Counted from the first letter of the stretch, positions 1 to 9,175 are shown. The stretch is 64,000 nucleotides of DNA from Lachnospiraceae bacterium (GCA_017412055.1 JAFQOW010000021.1:21149-85148); one strand, 5' to 3'. Numbers and translations: made by a program. The notes: generated by a model not told the origin, from the letters alone.

Positions 1-2616
1 GCAATGGCGGAAACACCTACGTTTGTAGATATGACATTTATGCTTAGAGGAAAAGAGTATAGAGTTACAAGAAATCCTAAATACAGCCGTCCAAAGAGCA
101 GAGGTGAGGGTTTTACCACAGCAAAAGCGGAAGCTGAATTAGTGTATCACAATGGAAAAATAATAACTGGGTACTCTAATGTAACTAAAGAAATAGTAAA
201 TCTAACAGGCTTAAATAGCGACCAGTTTTCTAAAATTGTTATGATAGCACAGGGAAAATTTAGGGAGTTATTAGAAACGGATACTGCTAACCGTTCAAAG
301 ATATTTAGAGATATTTTTAAGACAGAATCATATGATAAATTACAAAAAAAGGTTAAAGCAAAGTATATTGAAACATATAAAGAAAATTCCAAAACAATAG
401 ACTCGATAAAGCAGTTTATTCAAGGAATAATTATTAATGAAAGCTTTAGTAAGAGAAATGCCTTAGAAAAAATAATGAAGCAGGATATTATAACAGATAT
501 TGATGAAACTATTGAGTTAACTAATATGCTGATTTCAGAGGACGAAATATGTTATAAAAACAATATATCTAAGATGGAAGTAAGTCAGGAAGAAATAAGC
601 AGGCTTAATAACAACATCAATGGAATAATTAGTAGTCTAAAAGAGATAGAGGCATTAGAACGGGAACTAAATAAGTATTCTATATATGTAGAGGAAAATA
701 AGGAAATAGTGTCTGATTATGAAAGTGTGAATAGTCTTAAGGAACAAAGAGAACAGCTATATGCAGATATAGAGACACTAAAGAAAACTGTTGAAAAATA
801 TAAGCAGTATGATGAAGTAATGGCAAAGCTTAAAAAGGTGAATATAGATGAACTGCTTATAGGTGAAGTATTGACGAAATTGCAAAAAGAAAAAAATGAG
901 CTACAAATAAAGCTAGACGAAACCTCGGAAAAGGTTATTTTAAAATCTGAGTATGAGAAGAAAATAATTAAATTAGATTCAGATATAAAATCAAGTACCG
1001 AATATATACAAAAACTGGAGAAGATTTTAGAATTGGGAAAAAGGCTTGATGAAGCATCTAAAGCGTACGAGGAAAAGGTTGAGGTTCTTAAAACAGAAGA
1101 AAAATTATGTGCAAATCTTCGTTTGGAATATAATGATAAATTTTTGTTATATATAGAAGCTCAGGCAGGAATAATGGCAAATGAACTTAGAAAGAATCCT
1201 GGGATGCCATGTCCTGTATGCGGTGCTACAGAATATATTAGATTAGCAGAAAATATAAAGGAAGCACCTACGGAGGATGAGGTTAGTCATCTTAAGGAAA
1301 AGCTGGATAAGGCTACAGATAAGGTTATGAAAGCAAGTGCTAATGCTGGAAATATTATGTCGGATAGGGATAACTTAAGAGGAAATTTGATTATTGGTAT
1401 AGAAGAAGCAAAGCTAAATTGTTCCGTTGATGATTATAAAGAAAAAGCTAACGAAGCAAAAAAAATGGCAGCACAACAGCAGAAGAATCTTAAAAATAGT
1501 CAGGACGAATGCAGTAGAGAGCTTGTACAATTGCAAAAGGTTTTAGATGAAATTCCATTATTAAAAGAAACATTACAGAAGCTAGAAGACGACATAAAGA
1601 ATACAGAAATTCAAATGAATGAAAATAAGCTTAAAACAAAAGAGCTTGAAACAATTATTGAGGCTATAAAGCTGGAGCTAAAGGATAATAGTGAGGAAGA
1701 AACCAGAAGCACGTTAAAGTCAATGGAAGAAAAATATGTTCAAATAGTTGAAAGGATTGAGAAAACCATATCAAGATATAGTAAACACATAGCGGATATG
1801 GCAGCTTCAAAGGCTATTATAGAGCAGTTTGTAAAGAAGCTTAAAGATTTGGGGCTTACTAAAACTACGAATGAGGAAATAATTAATGTAAAAGTCAAGC
1901 TTATATATGCCAATAGAGAATATACTGAGAAGCTAAGGCTTGTAGAAGAAGCATATAGTAAATTGGTAGATGACAACAATAACGTATATTTAAGAATTGA
2001 AAATAACAAGCGCATTGTTGCTTCCGTAGAGGTGCAAAGAATAAATCTTCAAAATTTAGGAAAGCGTTTATCAAGCTTGAAAAACATGTCTGATACCTTA
2101 AATGGGGAATTGGAAGGGAAAGATAAGATAAAGCTTGAGACCTTTGTTCAGATATCCTATTTTGAACAGGTAATAGAAAGGGCAAACACGAAGTTATTCG
2201 AGATGACGGAGGGACAGTACGAATTTATTCGAGATATGTCTTCGGAAGATAAGAGAACTAAGTCAGGATTGGATTTATGTGTGCTTGACCATTACAATGG
2301 TACTGTACGAAGCGTAAAAACCTTGTCGGGAGGCGAAGGATTTATGGCTGCTTTGTCATTGGCATTAGGTATGGCCGATATTATAGAAGAATCTGCAAGT
2401 GGTATATCTATAGATACTATGTTTATCGATGAGGGATTTGGTTCCTTAGACGAAATGGCACTGGAGCAGGCGATGAGAGTACTTGCAAAATTATCTGAAG
2501 GTAATAAGCTTGTGGGAATTATATCCCATGTGTCAAGTCTTAAGGATAGAATAGAGAAGCAGATAAATGTGGAAAAGAAGATGTCAGGTGGTTCCTTGGT
2601 AAAGGTTGTAGTTTAA
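1..2616 (+). CDS. sbcC: Exonuclease subunit SbcC (5' end outside window)
   Basis: SbcC is the SMC/Rad50-like ATPase that, with the nuclease SbcD, cuts DNA hairpins and processes double-strand breaks. The frame is already open at the window edge, and the N-terminal Walker A region is missing, so this is the C-terminal ~870 residues of a protein that is usually over 1000. Visible parts are a long coiled coil, the zinc hook CPVC near residue 403 of the visible part, a second coiled coil, the ABC signature LSGGEG near 774, and Walker B/D-loop FIDEGFGSLDE near 807. SbcD would be expected just upstream. The first in-frame ATG at base 4 is probably internal, not the true start. Identification is secure from the zinc hook combined with the RecN/Rad50-type ATPase end. 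Confidence 0.95.
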   Translation, partial: AMAETPTFVDMTFMLRGKEYRVTRNPKYSRPKSRGEGFTTAKAEAELVYHNGKIITGYSNVTKEIVNLTGLNSDQFSKIVMIAQGKFRELLETDTANRSKIFRDIFKTESYDKLQKKVKAKYIETYKENSKTIDSIKQFIQGIIINESFSKRNALEKIMKQDIITDIDETIELTNMLISEDEICYKNNISKMEVSQEEISRLNNNINGIISSLKEIEALERELNKYSIYVEENKEIVSDYESVNSLKEQREQLYADIETLKKTVEKYKQYDEVMAKLKKVNIDELLIGEVLTKLQKEKNELQIKLDETSEKVILKSEYEKKIIKLDSDIKSSTEYIQKLEKILELGKRLDEASKAYEEKVEVLKTEEKLCANLRLEYNDKFLLYIEAQAGIMANELRKNPGMPCPVCGATEYIRLAENIKEAPTEDEVSHLKEKLDKATDKVMKASANAGNIMSDRDNLRGNLIIGIEEAKLNCSVDDYKEKANEAKKMAAQQQKNLKNSQDECSRELVQLQKVLDEIPLLKETLQKLEDDIKNTEIQMNENKLKTKELETIIEAIKLELKDNSEEETRSTLKSMEEKYVQIVERIEKTISRYSKHIADMAASKAIIEQFVKKLKDLGLTKTTNEEIINVKVKLIYANREYTEKLRLVEEAYSKLVDDNNNVYLRIENNKRIVASVEVQRINLQNLGKRLSSLKNMSDTLNGELEGKDKIKLETFVQISYFEQVIERANTKLFEMTEGQYEFIRDMSSEDKRTKSGLDLCVLDHYNGTVRSVKTLSGGEGFMAALSLALGMADIIEESASGISIDTMFIDEGFGSLDEMALEQAMRVLAKLSEGNKLVGIISHVSSLKDRIEKQINVEKKMSGGSLVKVVV

Positions 2617-2766
2617 GTTCAATATAAACTATATAGTAAAATTAGAACAAAGCGGACAAGTCCGCATCATCTCCCTAAATCCCTCTGTCTAGAGGGACTT
2701 GCCCCGCTTTGCGAGCCGAGCACGGTCAGCGTTAGCTGACATATTCTTCTCGTGCGAGTGCTCATC
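2617..2766. repeat. Hairpin-rich intergenic spacer
   Basis: About 150 bases without a gene. Several short dyads follow one another: GCGGAC/GTCCGC with a two-base loop near 2653, CCCTC/GAGGG near 2685, GTCAGC-GTTA-GCTGAC at 2725-2740, and GCACG/CGTGC enclosing the last one. The stretch is more GC-rich than its surroundings. It could be a degenerate repeat cluster or a structured transcript tail of sbcC. No start codon with a ribosome site is seen. Confidence 0.4.
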
Positions 2767-2825
2767 CTCGCGGAGCGTTTGTTATGATATAGGAAGTTCA
2801 GAGAACTTTCCTATATCATAAAAAC
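2767..2825 (+). repeat. Dispersed hairpin repeat, copy 1
   Basis: This stretch contains CGGAGCGTTT followed by a long dyad (left arm TATGATATAGGAAGTTC, right arm GAACTTTCCTATATCATA, with one extra T on the right). The same arrangement, including the CGGAGCGTTT flank, recurs in opposite orientation at 39865-39925. Two similar copies 37 kb apart suggest an interspersed repeat family. Confidence 0.6.
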
Positions 2826-2860
2826 ACGTTGTAGACTGTAAACTACAACGTGTTTTTATA
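2821..2860. terminator. Bidirectional intrinsic terminator between sbcC and the zinc-ribbon gene
   Basis: A 14-bp perfect stem (AAAACACGTTGTAG with CTACAACGTGTTTT, 8-base loop) has A and T runs on its two sides. It lies between convergent genes, so it can end transcripts from both strands. Confidence 0.9.
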
Positions 2861-2877
2861 TTAATCATGTAAGGTTA

Positions 2878-4446
2878 TTACTGGATTTCCAATGATGCAG
2901 CAATACCTAATGCATCAAGATAATCGTCAGAATCAACATCTTCAGATGTTACGATTGCAAGGAACATTTTATCTACATTTGTATTAAAATACATAAAGAT
3001 ATATGTATGAGCTCCAATATAATCTCCTTCAATATAATAACCTTGCTTTCCGTTAGCTAAAAGATTACCAAATTCTAAGTTTTTAAATCCCATATTGAGA
3101 TATGTATCACAGAGAGATTTTAAAACCATCATCTGTGTATCAGGTGTAACAGTAACTGGACTTGAGAAGGTTACGACATTCTTATAATCAGGTGACATAC
3201 AGTTAGAATCTGTAACAGTCCAAGTATCTGGAATAGTTAATGTATGTCCATCAAGCTGCTTCTTTGTACCTTCCACTGTAGCATCTACTATGTTATTATT
3301 ATTTGCAAGTGATGCATCAAAGTCAAATTCTTCAGTAGCGCCTGATTCAGATTCTGGTTCTGTAGAAGATTCTTCTTCAAAATCTATATTAAAGTCATCA
3401 TCATTGTAGTCAAATACATAGAAAGTATCATCAGCGTATGCGAGATATAAATATGCACAAGATGACTGGTCTTCGTATGTAAATTCAACCTCAGCTAAAG
3501 CGAAGTGTGTAGGAGCAACATATGAAGAAGAGTCTTCTAAATCAAAACCTTCATCGCGAGCTGTATCCATATATTCATCAAAGTTATCTGAATCATCAAT
3601 TGACACATTAGTAATTTCATAATCAAGTAAATCACCGTTTGGATCTTGGAATGTGATAAGGAATGATTCAGCAACAGCATCAGCTGATAATCCTTCATCT
3701 TCAAAGACATCAAGCATAGCTGGGAACATGTACTTAGCTGCCTTTGAGAAATTTGATGAGTCTATAGCGTTCATAAATTTAATAGCCACAGTCTCAGCAT
3801 CATTATAGTCTACATCTATAACAGCTTCTGTAGTAGGCTCTTCTGTTGTTTCTTCTTCAGTTGTCAATTCTTCTGTAGTGGTTTCAGTAGTAGAAGTTGA
3901 TTTCTTTGAATCCTTCTTCTTATCATCCCCTGTAAATACAAGGATAAGTACAATTGCAATAATAGCAATTACAAGAGCAGCTATTCCAAGACCGATAAAT
4001 AATGGAGCTTTACTCTTTTTAGGTGCTGGGTTAACAGGGGCACTAACAGGCATATTATAAGCCATGTTATTATTTGGTACATTGTTGTAAGCATACTGTG
4101 CGTTAGGATCATACGCCTGAGTATTCATCATAGGAGCATCCATAACAGGAGCATCCATAACAGGAGCATCCATAACAGGAGCGTCCATAACAGGAGCGTC
4201 CATAACAGGAGCATCCATAACAGGAGCGTCCATAACAGGAGCGTCCATAACAGGAGCGTCCATAACAGGAGCGTCCATAACAGGAGCGTCCATAACAGGA
4301 GCGTCCATTACAGGTGTCTCCATCACAGGTGCGACAGGCTCTACAGGCATCACAGGTGCTGCAGGCTGTGTATTTATCTGGTTTCCGCATGTGCCGCAAA
4401 ACATTGCGCCATCAGGTAATTGTGTTCCACATTTTGAGCAAAACAT
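2878..4446 (-). CDS. Zinc-ribbon membrane protein with VMDAP repeat linker
   Basis: This 522-residue protein starts with a zinc ribbon (CSKC...CGTC, residues 3-20). A proline-rich linker with about 12 near-identical VMDAP pentapeptides follows (about residues 43-105). Next come one membrane segment (IGLGIAALVIAIIAIVLILV, about 150-170), a Thr/Glu-rich spacer, and an acidic extracytoplasmic C-terminal domain of unknown fold. Family members with this layout are common in Clostridia and their function is unknown. The ATG is preceded by AGGAGG. It is one of two minus-strand genes in the window and runs divergently from prmA. A second, shorter zinc-ribbon/one-TM protein is at 39962-40687. The coding assignment is firm and the role is not known. 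Confidence 0.85.
   Translation of the reverse strand: MFCSKCGTQLPDGAMFCGTCGNQINTQPAAPVMPVEPVAPVMETPVMDAPVMDAPVMDAPVMDAPVMDAPVMDAPVMDAPVMDAPVMDAPVMDAPVMDAPVMDAPMMNTQAYDPNAQYAYNNVPNNNMAYNMPVSAPVNPAPKKSKAPLFIGLGIAALVIAIIAIVLILVFTGDDKKKDSKKSTSTTETTTEELTTEEETTEEPTTEAVIDVDYNDAETVAIKFMNAIDSSNFSKAAKYMFPAMLDVFEDEGLSADAVAESFLITFQDPNGDLLDYEITNVSIDDSDNFDEYMDTARDEGFDLEDSSSYVAPTHFALAEVEFTYEDQSSCAYLYLAYADDTFYVFDYNDDDFNIDFEEESSTEPESESGATEEFDFDASLANNNNIVDATVEGTKKQLDGHTLTIPDTWTVTDSNCMSPDYKNVVTFSSPVTVTPDTQMMVLKSLCDTYLNMGFKNLEFGNLLANGKQGYYIEGDYIGAHTYIFMYFNTNVDKMFLAIVTSEDVDSDDYLDALGIAASLEIQ
4126..4320 (-). repeat. 15-bp minisatellite coding for VMDAP repeats
   Basis: About 13 tandem 15-bp units (plus-strand CATAACAGGAGCGTC) lie inside the zinc-ribbon gene. 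They differ mostly at one synonymous position (GCATC or GCGTC). The 15-bp length keeps the frame, so copy number can change without breaking the protein. Confidence 0.9.
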
Positions 4447-4482
4447 AAATAAACCTCCTTAGTATGTAAAATATCAAATTAA

Positions 4483-4511
4483 ATTTTATAGCTATTTTAT
4501 GTAAAATGCAA
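4483..4511 (-). promoter_or_regulatory. Putative promoter of the zinc-ribbon gene
   Basis: On the minus strand, TTGCAT (4506-4511), a 17-base spacer and TAAAAT (4483-4488) match a SigA promoter about 35 bases before the start codon. Confidence 0.55.
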
Positions 4512-4530
4512 GTGAAATAATTCACTTTAC

Positions 4531-4559
4531 TTGCTCTTTTTCTTATAATATGATATAAA
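4531..4559 (+). promoter_or_regulatory. Putative promoter of the prmA operon
   Basis: TTGCTC (4531-4536), 17 bases, TATAAA (4554-4559). A dyad AAGTGAA/TTCACTT at about 4510-4527 lies between this promoter and the divergent one and could be an operator. Confidence 0.5.
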
Positions 4560-4605
4560 AACAGTGGTAATAAGCAATTGATTTTATTTGTGTGAGGTAG
4601 ATAGA

Positions 4606-5562
4606 ATGAAGTGGACAAGATATAGAATTAAAACAACTACAGAGGCATCAGAGCTTGTGGTTGCCATGCTTGTAGAAAACGGCATAGACGGCGTAGAGAT
4701 TGAAGATAATACAGGTATATCAGAGGAAGATAAGAAGAGAATGTTTATAGATTTCTTGCCGGTACTTCCAATTGATGAAGGTGTATGTTATGTAAGCTTT
4801 TATGTGGAGGATGATTCTAATGAAGGTGAATTTATGCCAGCTATTGAGGAGGGTATAGAGGAGCTTAGAATGTTCACAAATGTAGGTGACGGAACAATTG
4901 TAAAGTCTGAGACAGAGGATAAGGATTGGATTAATAACTGGAAGGAGTTCTTCAAATCTTTTGAAGTAGACGGAATCGTTATTAAGCCTACATGGGAAGA
5001 GACAAAGCCAGAGTATGAGGGTAAGATGCTTATTGAAATTGACCCAGGTATCGCATTTGGAACAGGTCTTCACGAGACTACACAGCTTTGTATGAAGCAG
5101 CTTAAAAAGTATGTTCAGCCAGATACAAGAATTCTTGATGTAGGTTGTGGAAGTGGTATTTTATCTATTATTGCATTAAAGATGGGCGCTATGGATGCTG
5201 TGGGTATTGATATTGATGTAAATGCTACAGTTGCCACAAAGGAAAATTTAGAGACTAATAATATTCCTTTAGATAAGTGTAAGGTTATTACAGGCAATAT
5301 TTTGGAAGATAAATCTATTCAGGATGAGATTGGTTATGAGTGTTATGATATAGTGGCTGCAAATATTTTGGCAGATGTACTTTTGCCACTTACACCTCTT
5401 GTTCCATCTCATTTAAAGAAGGGTGGTTTATATATTACTTCAGGTATTATAGATACAAAGGAAGCTGAGGTAAAGGCTGCTATCGAGGGAACAGGTGAGT
5501 TCGAAATAGTTGAAATCACAAGACAGAAGGATTGGTCATCTATAACAGCTAGAAGAGTATAG
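4606..5562 (+). CDS. prmA: Ribosomal protein L11 methyltransferase
   Basis: PrmA trimethylates ribosomal protein L11 using S-adenosylmethionine. The 318-residue protein has an N-terminal substrate-recognition domain and a C-terminal Rossmann methyltransferase domain with DVGCGSGIL (about residues 178-186). The PrmA-typical DPGIAFGTGLHETT lies just before it, and NILADVLLPL follows. I start it at the ATG at 4606 because GAGGT lies 8 bases upstream; a TTG at 4588 is in frame but has no ribosome site. It is followed by rsmE after 10 bases, the same order as in the B. subtilis dnaK region. Identification is secure. Confidence 0.96.
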   Translation: MKWTRYRIKTTTEASELVVAMLVENGIDGVEIEDNTGISEEDKKRMFIDFLPVLPIDEGVCYVSFYVEDDSNEGEFMPAIEEGIEELRMFTNVGDGTIVKSETEDKDWINNWKEFFKSFEVDGIVIKPTWEETKPEYEGKMLIEIDPGIAFGTGLHETTQLCMKQLKKYVQPDTRILDVGCGSGILSIIALKMGAMDAVGIDIDVNATVATKENLETNNIPLDKCKVITGNILEDKSIQDEIGYECYDIVAANILADVLLPLTPLVPSHLKKGGLYITSGIIDTKEAEVKAAIEGTGEFEIVEITRQKDWSSITARRV

Positions 5563-5572
5563 GAGATAAGAT

Positions 5573-6310
5573 ATGCATCATTTTTTTGTAAGCCCTGACC
5601 AGATAGATGAAAGGTATGTAACTATAACTGGTGGGGATGTTAATCATATAAAAAATGTTCTTAGAATGAAGATAGATGAAGAGCTTCTTATAAGCAATGG
5701 TCAGGATAAGGATTATTACTGTAAGATTGAATCTATAAGTGACAATGAGATAAAGGCACTTATATTGGATGAAGAATTTGAAGGAACGGAGCTTCCTACA
5801 GAGCTTTATCTTTTCCAGGGTCTTCCCAAGTCAGATAAAATGGAGCTTATTATTCAAAAGGCTGTTGAATTGGGAGTTAAGGAGATAATCCCGGTAGCAA
5901 CAAAAAGATGTGTTGTAAAGCTTGATGATAAGAAGGAAGCGTCTAAGATAAAAAGATGGCAGGCTATATCGGAGAGCGCCGCAAAGCAGTCAAGAAGAAC
6001 CATTATTCCAGAGATTTCTTCTGTTATGTCATTTAGGGAAGCTATAAATCGAGCTAAAGAGTTTGAGCTTGGTATAATTCCTTACGAAAACTTTAAAGAT
6101 ATGACAGAGACAAAGGAAGTTTTAAATAAGGTTCAAAAGGGAATAAAAATAGGAATTTTTATAGGTCCAGAGGGTGGCTTTGAAGAAAGCGAGATACAGT
6201 ATGCCTTAGAAAATGGTATACATCCTATTTCGTTAGGTAAGAGAATATTAAGGACAGAGACTGCGGGACTTGCGATTTTGTCGGTGCTTATGTTTCAGTT
6301 AGAGGACTAG
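5573..6310 (+). CDS. rsmE: 16S rRNA m3U1498 methyltransferase RsmE
   Basis: RsmE adds a methyl group to N3 of U1498 in 16S rRNA. It is a SPOUT-class (knotted) methyltransferase of 245 residues, the normal length. The N-terminal PUA-like part begins MHHFFVSP. The SPOUT core carries the conserved KAVELGVKEIIPV and the SAM-binding end FIGPEGGFEESEI and LGKRILRTETAGLAIL. It sits 10 bases after prmA and 18 bases before the cysteine desulfurase gene, so the genes are likely one transcript. Identification is secure. Confidence 0.96.
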   Translation: MHHFFVSPDQIDERYVTITGGDVNHIKNVLRMKIDEELLISNGQDKDYYCKIESISDNEIKALILDEEFEGTELPTELYLFQGLPKSDKMELIIQKAVELGVKEIIPVATKRCVVKLDDKKEASKIKRWQAISESAAKQSRRTIIPEISSVMSFREAINRAKEFELGIIPYENFKDMTETKEVLNKVQKGIKIGIFIGPEGGFEESEIQYALENGIHPISLGKRILRTETAGLAILSVLMFQLED

Positions 6311-6328
6311 AAAAAAGAGGATAAATAC

Positions 6329-7486
6329 ATGTATGCATATTTAGATAATTCTGCAACTACAAAGGTTTCAGAGAATGTAGTAAATCTTATGGTAAAGGTA
6401 ATGAGTGATGATTATGGTAATCCATCTTCTTTACATATGAAAGGTGTAGAAGCAGAAAAATATATAAAAGAGTCAAAGGATATTATAGCAAAGCTTCTTA
6501 AGGCAGATGTTAAGGAAATTATATATACCTCTGGTGGTACAGAGTCTAATAATTTAGCTATAATAGGTGCGGCACTTGCTAATAAAAGAGCGGGCAATCG
6601 TATCATTACATCATCTATAGAGCATCCTTCAGTACTTGCTACGATGAAGTACTTAGAAGATAATGGTTTTGAGGTTATATATTTACCAGTTGATAATAAT
6701 GGCGTGGTAGATATGGAAGCTTTAAAGGAGGCTATGACTAAAGAAACCATACTTGTATCTGTGATGCATGTAAACAATGAGATAGGTGCTATAGAGCCAG
6801 TTGAGGAAATATCTAAATTTATAAAATCAGTAAATAATGAAGTGGTTTTCCATGTGGATGCAATTCAATCCTTTGGAAAGCTTATAATTCATCCAAGAAA
6901 AATGGGTATAGATTTATTATCCGTAAGTGGTCATAAGATTCATGGACCAAAGGGAATTGGCTTCTTATATGCATCAAGCAAGGTAAAGCTTAAACCAATT
7001 ATATTTGGTGGCGGTCAGCAAAAGGGAATGCGTTCAGGAACAGAAAATGTTCCGGGAATAGCAGGTATAGGCTTGGCTGCGAAAGAGGCCTATGGAAATT
7101 TTGAAGAAAAAATTTCAAAGATGACAGAGCTTAAGGATTACTTTATAGATAGAGTTACAGCACTTGAAAATGTATCGGTTAATAGCTGTAAGGGAACTGA
7201 AGGTGCACCACACATTATAAGTGTAAGTTTTATAGGTGTAAGAAGCGAGGTTATGCTTCATTCCTTAGAAGATAAAAATATATATGTATCATCAGGCTCA
7301 GCTTGTTCATCAAATAAGCCATCAGTAAGTGCTACATTAAAAGGCATTGGATTAAAGCCAGAGCAGATAGATTCAACAGTTAGATTTAGTTTAAGCTATG
7401 ATACAACTAAAGAGGAACTGGATTATGCAGTAGATACGATTGCAGGTATGATAGAGATGCTTAGAAAGTTTACAAGACGTAAGTAG
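6329..7486 (+). CDS. Cysteine desulfurase (NifS/IscS family, ThiI partner)
   Basis: This PLP enzyme takes sulfur from cysteine to form an enzyme persulfide. The 385-residue chain has the PLP lysine in SGHKIHGPKG (K203) and the persulfide-forming cysteine in SSGSACSS (C326). The long loop around that cysteine suits direct sulfur transfer to an acceptor. It lies 9 bases upstream of thiI, the same pairing as the dedicated NifZ-ThiI pair of B. subtilis. I infer that it supplies sulfur for tRNA 4-thiouridine. General Fe-S cluster work cannot be excluded from sequence alone. Confidence 0.93.
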   Translation: MYAYLDNSATTKVSENVVNLMVKVMSDDYGNPSSLHMKGVEAEKYIKESKDIIAKLLKADVKEIIYTSGGTESNNLAIIGAALANKRAGNRIITSSIEHPSVLATMKYLEDNGFEVIYLPVDNNGVVDMEALKEAMTKETILVSVMHVNNEIGAIEPVEEISKFIKSVNNEVVFHVDAIQSFGKLIIHPRKMGIDLLSVSGHKIHGPKGIGFLYASSKVKLKPIIFGGGQQKGMRSGTENVPGIAGIGLAAKEAYGNFEEKISKMTELKDYFIDRVTALENVSVNSCKGTEGAPHIISVSFIGVRSEVMLHSLEDKNIYVSSGSACSSNKPSVSATLKGIGLKPEQIDSTVRFSLSYDTTKEELDYAVDTIAGMIEMLRKFTRRK

Positions 7487-7495
7487 GAGGCCATT

Positions 7496-8677
7496 ATGGA
7501 ATTTAAATCATTTTTAATTAAATATGCAGAAATTGGTGTAAAGGGAAAGAACAGATATTTATTTGAGGATGCCCTTGTATCAAATATTGCAAAATCTTTA
7601 AAGAAGTCAGCAGAGGGTGATTTCAGAGTTCATAAGGAAGATGGAAGAATCTATGTAGATGCATTAAGCAGTTATGATTATGATGAAGTAATATATGCTC
7701 TTACTCATGTATTTGGTATCGTAGGAGTATGTCCTATGATTCAGATAGAGGATGAAGGCTTTGAGGATTTGAAAGCAAAGGTAGTAGCTTATATGGATGA
7801 AATGTATCCAGATAAAAATATTACTTTTAAAGTAAATGCAAGAAGAGCAAGAAAGAATTATCCTCTTGATTCTATGGCAATTAACTGTGACGTAGGAGAG
7901 GCTATTTTAAATGCATTCCCAGAGATTAAAGTAGATGTGCGTAATCCAAAGGTTATGCTGAATATTGAGATAAGAAAACATATTAATATTTATTCAGAGA
8001 TTATTCCAGGACCAGGAGGAATGCCAGTAGGAACAGCTGGAAAAGCAATGCTTTTACTTTCAGGTGGAATCGATAGTCCTGTTGCAGGTTATATGATAGC
8101 AAAAAGAGGTGTGGAGCTTGAGGCAGTATATTTCCATACACCACCATATACATCAGAGAGAGCAAAGCAAAAAGTAGTGGACCTAGCAGAAAAGGTAGCA
8201 GCATATGCAGGCAATATAAAGCTTAATGTAGTTAACTTTACAGATATTCAGATGTATATATATGAGAAATGTCCACATGAACAGCTTACTATTATAATGA
8301 AACGTGTAATGTATAAAATTGCTGAGAAGCTTGCAAAGCAAAATGGAGCATTAGGACTCGTTACAGGTGAAAGCATTGGACAGGTATCAAGCCAGACAAT
8401 GCAGTCCCTTATGGTAATTGATGAGAATACAGATATGCCAGTATATCGTCCTGTTATCGCATTTGACAAGCAGGAAATCGTAGATATATCACTGAAGATA
8501 GACACATATGATATCTCAACACAGCCATACGAAGACTGTTGTACAACTTTCGTGGCAAAGCACCCGGTAACAAAGCCAAACTTAAATGTAATCAAGCATT
8601 CGGAATTAAAGCTAGCTGAAAAAATTGATGAGATGATAGAAGAAGCAGTACGTACAGTAGAAGTATTGGATATATAA
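7496..8677 (+). CDS. thiI: tRNA 4-thiouridine synthase ThiI
   Basis: ThiI adenylates and thiolates U8 of tRNA. The 393 residues contain an N-terminal ferredoxin-like plus THUMP region and a PP-loop ATPase domain with LLLSGGIDSPVAG (S189 in the SGG motif). There is no C-terminal rhodanese domain, as in the B. subtilis enzyme, which depends on a partner desulfurase. The gene directly upstream encodes such a desulfurase. GGAGG lies just before the ATG. The gene ends the prmA-rsmE-desulfurase-thiI run and is followed by a strong terminator. Confidence 0.96.
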   Translation: MEFKSFLIKYAEIGVKGKNRYLFEDALVSNIAKSLKKSAEGDFRVHKEDGRIYVDALSSYDYDEVIYALTHVFGIVGVCPMIQIEDEGFEDLKAKVVAYMDEMYPDKNITFKVNARRARKNYPLDSMAINCDVGEAILNAFPEIKVDVRNPKVMLNIEIRKHINIYSEIIPGPGGMPVGTAGKAMLLLSGGIDSPVAGYMIAKRGVELEAVYFHTPPYTSERAKQKVVDLAEKVAAYAGNIKLNVVNFTDIQMYIYEKCPHEQLTIIMKRVMYKIAEKLAKQNGALGLVTGESIGQVSSQTMQSLMVIDENTDMPVYRPVIAFDKQEIVDISLKIDTYDISTQPYEDCCTTFVAKHPVTKPNLNVIKHSELKLAEKIDEMIEEAVRTVEVLDI

Positions 8678-8688
8678 ATGTATGAGCC

Positions 8689-8733
8689 ATGCCGACAGGT
8701 TCGTAAGCTTACGCTTACTCACTGTCGCGGCAT
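8689..8733. repeat. Nested GC-rich hairpin after thiI
   Basis: The outer arms ATGCCGACAG and CTGTCGCGGCAT pair with a two-base bulge and enclose an inner hairpin GTAAGC-TTAC-GCTTAC. It has no T tail, so it is not a normal terminator. It may be a dispersed palindromic element or a 3' stabilising stem. Confidence 0.5.
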
Positions 8734-8742
8734 TCGCCGTAT

Positions 8743-8806
8743 GTAGAGACAAAAAAATATGCCTGCTTGTGTGCAAGCACACAGCAGGCAATTTTTTTGT
8801 CTCTAC
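8743..8806. terminator. Large bidirectional terminator between thiI and the HPr-like gene
   Basis: The outer arms GTAGAGACAAAAAAAT and ATTTTTTTGTCTCTAC flank an inner stem GCCTGCT/AGCAGGC with further GTGTG/CACAC pairing. A and T runs are on both sides. It separates convergent genes and can serve both. Confidence 0.9.
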
Positions 8807-8830
8807 GCACGACTCATTGCTACACGCAAA

Positions 8831-9067
8831 TTACTGACAGATGTATGGATTTACAACATCCATAATTGGAGCGATTGAGCTCTCATCAGCGTGAATGCAA
8901 AGGTCGATTGGCTTAGATAAATCTAATGAGAAAATACCCATAATAGACTTTGCATCGATAACATATCTTCCAGATACTAAATCGAAATCTGTATCAAACT
9001 TTGTAATATCATTTACAAAAGCCTTTACCTTATCGATAGAGTTTAAACAAATCTTAATTGTCTTCAT
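8831..9067 (-). CDS. HPr-like protein without the phosphoryl-carrying histidine
   Basis: This small 78-residue protein is of the PTS HPr fold. The second half carries the HPr hallmark KSIMGIFSLDL, which contains the regulatory serine (Ser46 in HPr). The first half aligns with HPr but shows IDKVKAF where HPr has its HARPA active site, so the catalytic His15 is absent. It therefore cannot act as a standard PTS phosphocarrier. It resembles the Crh idea (serine-only HPr relatives acting in regulation), although the true role is unknown. AGGAGG precedes the ATG. It stands alone on the minus strand. Confidence 0.8.
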   Translation of the reverse strand: MKTIKICLNSIDKVKAFVNDITKFDTDFDLVSGRYVIDAKSIMGIFSLDLSKPIDLCIHADESSIAPIMDVVNPYICQ

Positions 9068-9141
9068 AAAAATACCCTCCTAAAATAAAATAATATTTTA
9101 ATTAACAAAATGCTTGAGGTAAACTTCGTTATGAAAAATAA

Positions 9142-9175
9142 CCTCACCTAGATGAAATATTCACCTAGTCTGAGG
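9142..9175 (-). promoter_or_regulatory. Dyad at the start of the HPr-like leader
   Basis: CCTCA at 9142-9146 pairs with TGAGG at 9171-9175, with partial inner pairing (TAG/CTA and TGA/TCA). On the minus strand it would sit at the very 5' end of the transcript and is followed by TTATTTTT, so an attenuator-like role is possible but unproven. Confidence 0.3.

Noticed and set aside
4109..4399. Cys-rich minus-strand frame over the VMDAP minisatellite
   Set aside because: It is a shifted frame of the zinc-ribbon gene; its repeats come from the 15-bp units.
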